Shown here piece after piece: positions 24,201 to 34,500 of a stretch of 64,000 nt of DNA; position 1 is the stretch's first letter, and every line of letters starts with the position of its first letter. The position numbers and the translations under genes are program-made. Source of the DNA: Mycteria americana (Eukaryota > Chordata > Aves > Ciconiiformes > Ciconiidae); the NCBI RefSeq assembly GCF_035582795.1, contig NC_134371.1, forward strand, positions 50,633,001-50,697,000, read 5' to 3'. Below the pieces are notes generated by a model. The model was not told the DNA's origin. It saw nothing but the letters and a program-made list of their open reading frames with translations, and searched no databases.

Positions 24201-25722
24201 TCTGTGAAATAGCTTGCATAGAAATATTGATGGTCAGTTGATTTTTGAGTAATTGTTAAGGTTAGACATGTAAAATTATTATTCTTTAAGCAGGATTCTT
24301 TCAAAGTAGTGACGTCTTAAAATAACATTATTACAAAAAGAGTTGGTGTAAATTCTTTACTTGCTCTGTGAAGAGATTAGTTTATTTTAATAAACTAATG
24401 ATTGAAGGACTTGGAGGCCTTCCTTTAGACTCTAGAACTCTGAGTTACCAGCTCCCTAGAATATTCTGGGATATTATATTAGTTTCTCTCAAACATCATC
24501 TAATCTTCTTCACTATAATGACATCTTAAATATCTTGCTGGAATTGTAAATGAGAAGTCTTAAACAATATTTAGTTCATTCCTTCCCTACAATCTTCCTT
24601 ATGACCAACTATTCATGATGATCATACTTTTCCTTCTTTCTCCTTTATTCCCATTGCCCCCCCCCCCCCCCCCCCCCCCAAAGAAAAAATATATTTGAAG
24701 TACATGTTCTATAGTACCATTGTTACAAGTAATGAATTTCATCAGTGCTTGAGCATGTATCAGCACTGCTCTGGCAGTACAGAAGATGAATTGTCATTCA
24801 ATCTGACAATTTCCATGTCCGGTGAAGTCCAAAGTGCAATCTGCAGTTTAGTAAATACTCTCTATTGAGAGTCATGAAATGAAGGAGAATAGGATTTGAT
24901 AGAAAACAAAGCAAGGAGTGATTCCCTTATGCATTGTTTGCTAAGCTTAACTTTTCTGTAATGCTCAGCTGAAGAGCATTGAGACTATCTTTTGGAAACA
25001 TTCCTCATCAAAGAGATTGTTCCCTTGACTGACTTTCCAGAGGAAACGAGGAGGATTAGTACTTGTCTTCCTTTTCCGATTTGTGGCATTTAAGCCCATT
25101 TTTCTTAATGCTTTCTGGGCTTGTGGTTATTATGACCCTAGTTGTGGGATATGCTATAAATGTTTAGCTTCCAGCAACTGCAGAGGTATCTGAGAATGCT
25201 CAGTGCTTTGCTGATTTCAACCTTGTGCTTTACTCGCATCTGGTTTGTCTAGCTAGCTTCTCAAATTTAATTTTCTTTTTTTTCTGCTAATGGCTCTGCT
25301 GATCAACTCCATTAGATATTGTAGAAATATAAGTTACTTAGTTTTGTGGGAAATACTCGATGTTGCGCAAAAAGTGTCTGGAAGATTTCTTCTGTAATAT
25401 TCAGCTGCTTTTACCCTACGTGCGTTCCAGAAGAGTATCTGGCACTGCTTAAGATTTTTGACTGTAGGAAAAGGCTTCTCTTAGTAAGTGTTGCTTTTTG
25501 CAGCTGTTTACATGACATTATTTAAAGCATGAATATCCTTTTTTAACTTCAGAATTACTTTGTGAAGCAAGTTTCCAAGAAGTTCTTCAGGAAAGCATCC
25601 AGAACACGAAAGCACACGAGTGGATTCCTTTATGGCTTCTCCGGTATTCAGTCATTGTTAAAAGCAGAGGAATTATCAAGTCCAAAGGCTATATCATGCA
25701 AGCTAGAAGAAATGCCTCTTAA
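15083..25722 (+). CDS. GCLM: Glutamate-cysteine ligase modifier subunit
   Basis: Seven coding exons join to 271 codons: 15083-15202, 18261-18326, 20056-20140, 20899-20955, 22250-22452, 23699-23813 and 25553-25722. All junctions are GT-AG and keep frame. The product binds the catalytic subunit GCLC in the cytosol, lowering its Km for glutamate and relieving glutathione feedback inhibition. It has an aldo-keto-reductase-like fold without that enzyme activity. Visible family signatures are LQTGNLLNWG (residues 18-27), KIVAIGTSDLDK (155-166) and ASCCVMPPDLTAFAKQFDIQ (188-207). Human GCLM is 274 residues; the shortfall is two residues in exon 1 and one in exon 4. The ATG is the only one in its upstream-open frame. 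The copy looks intact. DNTTIP2 follows on the same strand 2.4 kb downstream. Confidence 0.96.
15297..15316 (+). repeat. Poly-G tract in GCLM intron 1
   Basis: Twenty consecutive G bases about 95 bases after the exon 1 donor, in a G-rich context. It is a likely G-quadruplex former on the non-template strand. The exact length is prone to sequencing error. Confidence 0.8.
15642..15658 (+). repeat. Poly-T tract in GCLM intron 1
   Basis: A T-rich run near the start of intron 1 (15203-18260). The rest of this 3 kb intron shows no recognised gene or element. Confidence 0.6.
18261..18326 (+). CDS. GCLM: GCLM coding exon 2
   Basis: Codons 41-62 (VRDCIQKTLTEWSSKIGQDL then NQ), acceptor TATTTTGTAG, donor CAG|GTAGGA, phase 0 on both sides. 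Confidence 0.94.
18983..19033 (+). repeat. A-rich simple repeat
   Basis: Interrupted poly-A with C interruptions in GCLM intron 2. It has no recognisable retrotransposon body on its 5' side. Confidence 0.7.
20056..20140 (+). CDS. GCLM: GCLM coding exon 3
   Basis: Codons 63-90 plus the first base of codon 91. Acceptor ACTACAG, donor TCAG|GTAAGA. Encodes the EKINPEERDELKVS segment typical of the family. Confidence 0.95.
20899..20955 (+). CDS. GCLM: GCLM coding exon 4
   Basis: Completes Ala91 and encodes residues 92-109 (KLFIVGSNSSSIRDAVDL), then one base of codon 110. Acceptor GAAACTAG, donor CTGG|GTAAGT. It is one serine shorter than the human exon. Confidence 0.94.
21970..22032. repeat. Poly-G / poly-C inverted repeat
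   Basis: In GCLM intron 4 a left arm CTTGGGGGGGGGAGG (21970-21984) pairs with its reverse complement near 22018-22032, with a loop of about 30 bases. Possible intronic hairpin. Confidence 0.6.
22250..22452 (+). CDS. GCLM: GCLM coding exon 5
   Basis: Completes Ala110 and encodes residues 111-177, from CSALGVAQLDSVIIA to LEQLYLWAQ. Acceptor TTTCCTCAG, donor CAG|GTGAGA. It carries the IGTSDLDK motif of the aldo-keto-reductase-like core. Confidence 0.96.
22915..22963 (+). repeat. 18-base direct repeat in GCLM intron 5
   Basis: An identical 18-base unit (GGCACAATATTTTGTTGT) occurs at 22915-22932 and 22946-22963, separated by 13 bases. The first copy also forms a GGCACAA/TTGTGCC stem with the following GCC. 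Confidence 0.75.
23699..23813 (+). CDS. GCLM: GCLM coding exon 6
   Basis: Residues 178-215 plus one base of codon 216. Acceptor ACTTTCAG, donor AAAG|GTAAGG. Encodes ASCCVMPPDLTAFAKQFDIQ and LLTHNDPK, the most conserved block of the family. Confidence 0.96.
24657..24679 (+). repeat. Poly-C tract in GCLM intron 6
   Basis: Twenty-three consecutive C bases. It may form i-motif or quadruplex structure, and its exact length is unreliable. Confidence 0.8.
25553..25722 (+). CDS. GCLM: GCLM coding exon 7 and stop
   Basis: Completes Glu216 and encodes residues 217-271, ending SKGYIMQARRNAS and TAA. Acceptor TTAACTTCAG. Contains the conserved HEWIPLWLLRYSVIVKSRGI block. Confidence 0.96.
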
Positions 25723-27960
25723 AACACTTACTTTCTTTTTTCTTTTTTTTTAATGGCTTCCTGTTTTAATTTCTTGGGGATGGGGGGAACATTGCTTTTT
25801 TTTTTCATACAAACACTTTTACAGCATTTGTAACAAAGACCAAAAGTTGTAATTATTCAGTGTGGTGTCAGCAGGAGCATCTGCAGTGTTCTAACACTGT
25901 TTTTCTTTCTTAATCTATTGACCACTTCATTTAAAATATGAAATATTTTGTTTTTGTTGTTTTTAATTGAAATTATCTATAGAGAAACAGTTTATTTTTC
26001 TTTGTATGACCAGTTCACTGTAAAATTATCATATTTTAGCTGCCATTAGGTAGTATAGAGAAACTTATATATTTTTATTTTTAAAAAAAACCCCTAATTT
26101 CTCTTAAAGAGTAGTTACTTATGTGGTGGGTACATAGATTTCAAGCACTCAAGGACTAGTTTTTATAGAAAATTGTCATGTTTTATGAAAAATTACCCAA
26201 ATAAATTAAACTAGTATCTTATTACTTGGTATGTATATATAGGCAAGTCAGCTGTTTAATTTGTGTGGATGGGAAAATTGGTTTATTTTTAATATAGTGT
26301 AAAAGACCTCTATGATTTAGAAAAAATGCATCTTCCAAATTACTTTGACTGTTACTTGAATTCCTTCTGGCTTCTTTGTGCCTCAATATGCCTTGTTTAG
26401 TGTTTGCACAATCAGAAATTGAATTGTCTGTCATCTTCTCAGCTGTGGCTTGGGTTTTTTTGATACTTGTGAACTACACAATCAGAATTGGCCAAGTCAG
26501 AACAGATAGTAAATGCTGAAGCTGTTCACTATAGGATTGTGTAAAATGGATGACTTCTTTTGGGGTTGCCTAGGTAACTTTGTTGCTTGAGTGCCATTCA
26601 GAAATGATGCAAGCAAGGGTTAGCTTGAAGTTAGGTATATTTCTCTTTGGCAGTAGCTTAGTTCACTGGCTTTTGAATCCTAGAGAGATTGCTGTAGCTA
26701 AGGCAAGGCCTCTGGTTTAATGTAGTCTTTCTATCGAAAAGGCCTTTTCATTTCCTTGGCCTTCAAATCAGAATGATAGCAAAAGCTCAACTTGTAGTTC
26801 AGCAGGAGCTTGATACTGGGTGTCCAAAATACTTATGTTCCTTTTGATTTCAGGCAGGAGCAGGGCTTCATACTAGTAGTACTCATTAACTTAGCTGTAC
26901 ATATTTTGAGACTTGGACTGTAGGGGAATGAATTTTCACCAACATCTTTCAAATTCTGTCATGTAGGCAGCTAGTGGAATTTGAATGCTTGTAGGCAATG
27001 TCTAGAGTGTCAGCTTCCTATAATCCATTCCACTAGGTTAAAAGCTGAATCTTTTTCAAGATACCTTTTGAGTCCTCAAATATCTTGTCTGTAGATGGCA
27101 AATACTGGGAAATTCTCCTGGACTTCTTCAGCTCTTTTGATAAATGAGAGAGGGAGGGAACTGGTAATGCATCAATAAAAGTTTGAATTTTTTTCTCCTA
27201 ATCAAAATGTAATCTTTTTTTTTGTCAGGTCAGTGTGTATCAGTTTCAAAATTACATGAGTTTAAAATAAAACTTCCCTACCAGCTTTGAGTTGTGTGCT
27301 GCTGATGATTAACCACTATCTGTAAATTCTGTCTCTGTGTTTGGCTGTTGACATTCTGTATTGTATTAGACTCGCATGTGTGCTCAGTTTTATAAATTGA
27401 AATGCTACAAAACAAGAATTGTGCTGAAACAATGTATAGGCTGCTCTAATGGGGCAATTATTTATTTCTTTTCTGTAAACTGTTAACAATTTGCTTGCTG
27501 TAGGAAAGTACCGTTTATGACATGATAACTTTAAGACATGATAATCCTATTTTTCTAAAGTCACTGACAGCATAATGTTTTATCAGGTTATCTCATTAAT
27601 TTGTTTTGCATCGAAGTGGGAGAGATGGGATTTCCTTCCATGAGAAACTTGAAAGTTTGAATTAAAATTTGAAACTCTTGTAGGCTTTTAATCTGTGCTT
27701 TGTATGAATTCTCATCATCTCAACAACCGTCTTTTGCACTGCCATAAACAGTATTGTACACTTTGTCATAAAACGGTCTTAAGTGTCCTACGCGGGGAGA
27801 GTTCACCATCTCATGGCGTATGTAACCGAGGCTGCCCGCTCCCTGCAGCACGGTGTGCTAGTCTCCCCTTGCCGCAGTGCTTCTCACTACGCAGTCGACG
27901 CGCTGCAGCCTACCGCTCATTTTTCGCCAGCGGCTGGCGTGCTGCTCCTCTGCGCTGCCT
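25723..27960 (+). other. GCLM 3' UTR and spacer to DNTTIP2
   Basis: AT- and T-rich sequence with poly(A) signals AATAAA at 26200-26205, 27174-27179 and 27266-27271. The first would give a 3' UTR of about 0.5 kb and the later ones about 1.5 kb. Composition turns GC-rich after about 27.8 kb, entering the DNTTIP2 island. No other coding exon was recognised. Confidence 0.5.
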
Positions 27961-28520
27961 GTCCGGTCCCCTGCCGTGAACAGGCAGGGCTCTCCCCCTC
28001 CCGGGCGGGGCGGAGGCGGCCGCGCTCCCGCCCCTGTCCCGCCGAGCGCCGCCGGAAGGGCGGGCGGAAGGGGCGGGGGCGGTGACAAGATGGTGGCCAC
28101 CAGGCGGGCGGCGGCGCGGCGCAGGGAGCAGGGGGCGCGGGCCGGGGGAGGCAGCGGCAGCCCCTCCGCGCCCGAGCCCGCCGCCGCGGCGGAGGTGAGG
28201 GGGGGCCGGGAGCGGGGGGGCGCGGGCAGCCGGGCGCCACCCGGCGCGCGGGGCGGCAGCGGCAGCCATCTTCCTGCACGCACGCGGCCTCGCCACGGGG
28301 CCCCGGTGTCCGCAGCGGGCGGGCGGTGGGGGCCGCCGGCTCCGTGGGGCTCGGTGGTGGCGGCTGCGTAGCCTGGGCTGGCGGCGGCGGGGCGGCGGCA
28401 GCAGTAGCAGTGTGCCCGCCTGCCGCGCCGCCCCGCCGCTGCCGCAGCGGCGCCCGGCCGCAGCCGGCCCTGCAGGGCGCTCCCAGGCTGGCCGTGCCGC
28501 CGCCTTCCCCTGTCGGGGCT
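27960..28520 (+). promoter_or_regulatory. DNTTIP2: DNTTIP2 CpG-island promoter
   Basis: A compact CpG island with GC boxes (GGGCGGGGC near 28004, GGGGCGGGGGCGG near 28070), an ETS-type GCCGGAAGG at 28051-28059, and two YY1-like motifs: AAGATGGTGGC over the start codon (28087-28097) and a minus-strand GAAGATGGCTGCC in intron 1 (28261-28273). No TATA box. The start site is probably within 60 bases of the ATG. Confidence 0.8.
28090..28194 (+). CDS. DNTTIP2: DNTTIP2 coding exon 1
   Basis: Codons 1-35, MVATRRAAARRR then a Gly/Ala/Pro-rich run, donor GAG|GTGAGG, phase 0. Human begins MVVTRSARAK, supporting this ATG. The start codon lies inside a YY1-like motif. Confidence 0.9.
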
Positions 28521-31500
28521 TGCAGCGTTGTAGCTTGCTAAACCATTTAACGTTGTAAATTAAAGGCGAGGGTATTATTTTTTTTTTTCCTCTGCACTGC
28601 AGTTATCTTAGCATTTCTCTGTGGCTTTTCCACTAGACATGCAAACACCCGCGTAAATGCTGATCGTTTAGGTAGCATGGTTTACGTTGATCCCACGTTG
28701 TTCTGTGTTTTGGGAAGATCGTGCTCCTGCGGAGTGTTTTTTCTTTCCTAAATTTTGAATTGCCTTCCAGGTAACTTACAAGCATCGTTAAAGAAGCAGA
28801 TTATACCTAGTGTTGCAGTTGCTGTGAGGCCGGTCTGTTCCTAAAACTGCTAAAATTGGTGATGGAAACCATTCTGGGGCACATTCTGCCAGTTGCTAGC
28901 CTTCAGTGTTTTATAGTTGAGCAAATCTTCGAATGTTTCTGAACATCGCTTCTGGATTTGCTTCCCATGACAGCTTGCCAGAACTTTTCAGAATTAGAAG
29001 ATATTTGTTTCTATTTTTTAATATGTTTCTTTATATTTTTTAATGGATATGTGTGTTTCTTCTCCTGCCTTGGGTAAAAGACAGTAGACAAACAGATAAG
29101 CAAGGGATGGTTTATGAACACTTCTTCCACATAGATAGGGCTACACAGAGACATGTAATATGTTGTCAGCTTGAGTAGATTTGTTTAAAAAGTTTGTTAG
29201 TGATTTCTATAGCATCCTTTTCGTGGGGTTATTTTGTCTTTCAATAGCACACTTTTTCCACTCCTTTTCTAGATGGTGTCTGCTGAAGTTAGTACTCCTG
29301 TGTCTATGAGGATGACAAGAAGAAGAACAAAATCAATTCGTAAGCCAGAGGTAATTCAGGAATCTCAGTTTGAAGAGGTGGAGCATGCAGAAACAGATGT
29401 CAGTGATAGCTTAGAGATGCAAATTACTGGAAATGAGGACACAACTGTTCATTCAGCACAATCAGTTGCTGAACCACAAGCTGATGGGGATGTGTCAGAA
29501 ACAGAATCAAACTGCTCTGCTGTGTCTGGTCTTCAGACACCTTTGTTTGTAAGAGTAACAAGACGACGACAAATTGTAGTTCCTTATCAACCGGATTCTC
29601 CTGACAAAAAAAGGCATGACAAGACAGCTTTTCTAAATAAGTTAAGCAGGATTCAGGATGAAGATGATACCTCTGAAGCTGAGTCTTGTTCCTCTGCTGT
29701 TTCTGGTGTCCAGATCCCTAATGTTACCAGAACTACAAGAAGCAGGCAAAGCAAAAAGAAATTGCAGTCCGATACAGTTCGCGAAGCCCAGAGTGAAGAT
29801 ATTTCTGATGCAGAGTCATGCTGCTTAAGTTGTCATATGGAACCGCCCATCACTACCAAACGAATTACTAGGAGCACGCAAATAAAATCACAAGCAGAAA
29901 ATACTAAGCAGACTGAGAAAGGAAACAGAATTGTTTCAGAAGATGAGAATTTAACTGAGGACACAGTTAAATCTGAGCCAGTAATAATTTCTGATTCTAG
30001 ATGTGCTGCAGAACTTGTCTCTGACACAGAAGATGCTTCCTCTGTCACTGAGGATAATAAAGAACTCAATTCACCTAACAGCAGATGTTCTTCCAAATCT
30101 GCCAATACAATCCGGAGTAAAGACGTGAAAGAAGAGGTTTTGAAAGATGTGATACCCAGCAGTCTTACAAAAATGAAACAAAGTGACAAGGAATCACCTG
30201 AAAAAAAGGCAATAAAAAAGACACAGTCTGCTGGGGTAGATGATTCAGAGGAAGCATGTGGCCAAATACAAGAAGAACACAGTAAAATACTTGTGAGGGA
30301 GGAGAAATCGCAGCATATGGATCTTTCTTTGACTGATTGCATGAGTCCCAAACAATTCTTAGAATCCCAAGGGCAAATAACACCAAATGAAAGTAAAAAA
30401 ATTCCAGAATGCAGAAGTCCAGATGCTGAGGCAGATGCACAGCACTCTTTTGCCCATACTGATAAATTAAGAAAGGGTGAGCAAGCTAGTGCAGTGAGCA
30501 GTCCACAAAAGGACATAGCTGTGGCACAAAGAACTGATAGCGTTCGTAGATGCAGGATTCTTGAAATCGTTGCGGACAGTGGTGAAGACCAAACAGGAGA
30601 ATATGCTAAATCTGTATCCCACAGCAGTGAAAGATCAAGCAGTGGAAATGATTCTGTTGCATTGTTTCTGACCAAAGATGAAAGCGATGAATCTGAAAAT
30701 AGTGATGTGGTGGACATAGATGCAGTTGAAGAGAATCTGTCTTATAAAGAGGCAGATGAGAGGACTCCTTCCCTCAACAAATCTTTAAAAAACAGTTCAC
30801 TGCATGCTGAAGGGCTTTTTGTAATTGATACTGAGCCTGGCATGAGTTCCAGCCAAAAGTATTATCTAGATCAGGTAGGCCAAGGTAGTGATGCTGAAAG
30901 TAAGCATGAAGGAAGTGAGAAAGGTGAAGAATCCTCAGATCTGGAAGAGGCCGAAGAGGAATTGATAGATGAAGATGAGAAAGATGAAGATGATGATTTG
31001 TTGAAAAATAAGATTGATGTGTAAGTACCATTTTGGGAATAATTAAAGAATCTGCGTTTCATTAAAGCATATGCATAGGATATGTACATTAAGTGCTAAA
31101 TTATGTAGAATAAATGAGGGAGTAGTATCATCACATAAGTCATATTGACATAGAAAGTGGGGTTGCACAGATTATAAAATACAAATATAGTCCATAAATT
31201 CAGGGTTTGGGTTTGTTTCACTTTTGTATACAGCAGAACAGAACTCTGAAATATTTAGGCATCTGGAGGCCTTGTATGTGTTTGGCTTAAAAAACAAAAT
31301 GTGAAACTGGATTAAACTGGTCAGGCTGATTTAATTGCTTATTCAGGTCACAGTTTTCTTAATTGTTGATTTTTTAGTTTGGATATAAGTAACAAAAACT
31401 CCAGTGAATTCCTTACACATTGCCTAATTAGATCATGCTTTTTAATCCAAAACAGTTGCATACAGTTTCATGCTTTCGGTTTTTCTTGTGCTGTGGGATG

Positions 31501-34500
31501 CTGACACTTCAACTGAAATCAGCCCAGCATAGAATCATAGAATAATTTAAGTTGGATGAGATGTCTTGAACTCTTGTAGTCCAACTCCTGCTAAAATCCC
31601 GTTATATGCTTCATATGTTTAAAGCATAATACTCTGTTTAGGTTGGATAAGTAAGTCTTAATCTTCTAAAAACCTTCAGGTAGGCCAGAAGTCTTACAAA
31701 AACTTAGCCAAGCATTCAGTGTAAAGGCGGTAAAGAAGATTAGTCACAGTTTAATAGGAAGTTGTAAAGGGCTTGTATTAATAAGCATTCAAGCTACAAT
31801 AAATAATCTGTTGCATGTCTTTAGATATTACCATATTTCTCCATAATACTTCATAGCTTTTAAGCATTCTTGTCATCAAAAACCTCCTTTTGAGTCAGCC
31901 ATCGCACATTGTTTGCAGATACATTCCTTTGCCGAGTGAAGTAATGAAAAAATGTGAAACATACTAGCTTTGAAATGTTTAATAACGTTATTCCTAGTAC
32001 TGTTACACGGACAAGGACTTAAACATTCCTACGATGAACTCTAGCTTCTTCATACTTTTCACTAGGAATTGACTGTTTTTACCACCCATATGTTTGTGCT
32101 TTTGTGGGTTTTTTTTCTCTAGCAGGCTTCTCGATGTATAGAGGAAGGATGCTGGTCATGAGTTCTTTTGTCAAGGTTAAGCGAATTAAGAATCCAATTT
32201 TATAGAAGATAGTAATATCTAAGATAAGAATACAGCATTAGAGTTAATATGAAAGATTTGTGGAAGTGATTCCACAGGTATTGTTCTTTAATAAACTCTC
32301 ACTTCATATAATGGCATGATTTCCTCCCCCCCTGCCCCCATCTTCCGTCACCTCTAAATTATGTATTTCTTCTAAATACTGTGGCTTAAAATCATTGCAG
32401 AACTGAACCTAAGTGGGAAGAATAAGAAAAATACTTTTTCTGTTTATCTGTCTCAGAGGACAGTAGAAGGTTTAGCTGCATGCTTGTTACAATATTCTAA
32501 TCATTAACTATTTCCCTTTTAGTTTACATCTTTCCAGCAGCATAGACCCTGGTTTGAATATCAAGAAGCTTGGAGGTTTATATATTAGTTTTGATGCAAA
32601 AAACCAAAAGCCCAGATCGAGTGTAATTAAAAAACTGAAGGAGAAAAAGAAGGACCAGGTAATGTGTTCACAATTATGCAGTTACCTGTGACTACAGTAA
32701 CCCAAAGTTGTTAATTTAATAAGGTTGGTTTACTTGTTTTTAAAGAGGTGTCCTGTTTTACGGTTTGTTGAGAACTTCCATTCTTTTTGGCCAAAGTGTG
32801 GATTTATGTTTGGGTTTAATGGTAAGAATTTAAATATATGTGACACTTCAGAAACTGAAAAGCAGTGCAAATAACAGTATTATCTTGTAAAATAAAACAA
32901 AGTTGATTATGCCTGCAGTTTTGCCTAATGGTATGCGAGCTGAAAGTCTGCTAACAAGATATTTAGACTATAGCAAGAATGAATTTCAGTAAATAAAGGT
33001 CTATATGCTCCCTACTACGGAATTAGCCATTTTACTTCAAAAGCACCCTTTGAGATAAAGGGAATGTGTTATTTTTGTTGAGACTGTTTTCTTAGGCTCA
33101 TCCATGATACCTCTCTTTATTACAGAGCATTTGCTGTCTCACTTCTTCCAGAGCTAGCCAGCTGCTTTCTGTTGTTAGCCAGGGTTCTGTTTTGAAGATC
33201 TCTACTACTTTCATTGTGGCTCAAAGAAGCTCAAGTATTGTATTATAATGCTTGCATAGATTCTGCATGATTCTTTTAGTAGGTTCTGTAAATACAGTAA
33301 AACAGTAAAATTTGTATCAGTGAGATGACTGTCTAACATTAAAAAAAATTCTTACAGCTTTTGCAGAAGAGTATAATAACTCCAGATTTTGAAAAAAAGG
33401 AATGTGTCCCACCCTTCAGGGAATCGCTTCACCAGCTAAAGAAACAGCGCAGAGTAAGTGAAGAGCTGATAATGCCTCAAATAACAAAACAAGCTTTGGT
33501 AGAAAGCCCCATGCTGGGACTGTGTGCATGTACAAGCCTCACTGGAAGTGAAGTGACAAACTGCAATTTAGTGTCTTCCTTGAGCCATCCTGTGAAAAGC
33601 CATCCTTTTAGTCACCAGGATAGTGAAGTGAAAGATAATGTGCTCAGATGGTACAAATCTGTCATTAATACAGTGCTGATGACCTTCTTGATAATAAGGG
33701 GCATAAAATACACTTTTTAAAGGTAGAGAGTTATGTTCTAAATGCTTTATCCATCTTTTGGAGGGGAAAGTTCCCTTCTCCATCCTGTCCTAGTTGCTGA
33801 ATGCAAATTTATTATTCTTGGTATTGCATCCTAGGCAGAGCGAGAGAAAACAACAGGTGACGGTTGGTTTGGTATGAAAGCCCCAGAAATCACAAGTGAA
33901 CTGAAGAATGATCTCAAAGTTTTGAAGATGAGAGCTTCGCTGGACCCTAAGCATTTTTATAAGAAGAATGATAGAGATGGTCTACCCAAGTACTTCCAGG
34001 TAAGGAAGCAGCAGAAGGCAGCATTGTACTGCTGAATTTTTGAACACCTATTCTTATTCCCTGCCTATTTTGTAGGTAGCCTCTATGTTGATTTAATTTC
34101 ATAGCTTAATTATTAAAGTATTTTGATTACTTGGCTGCAGTTTACAACTGCTTAACTCTATATTACATATGTGTATATGCTGGGGTTTTTTAATTTCAGC
34201 TGATCTCATAGTACTGAACAAACATCTGACTTAATCTGTATTCTGAACCCTCAGTGGACTAGATTTTCACTGTTTTTTTAGAGTATTAGCCTTTTTTAAC
34301 AAGTATGTAGAAAATAATCAGCATTTATTTTCTTAGTAGCTAATACAGTTTGAATTGAGACCGCTAGCTTTGTGATCAGCCAGAATTTCTGCTGCTGTAA
34401 CTCTCAGTTTTGAAGTGGTTTGCATGAAGAAAATAATTACTGCAGAAACTATAGAAATAGGCTTCCATCTACTTATGCCTGTTTGAATAGTTAGCATGCT

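Noticed and set aside
29833-30717. 294-codon minus-strand frame
   Set aside because: It is antisense to DNTTIP2 exon 2, whose sense frame matches a known protein; the Ser/Leu-rich antisense is a codon-composition shadow.
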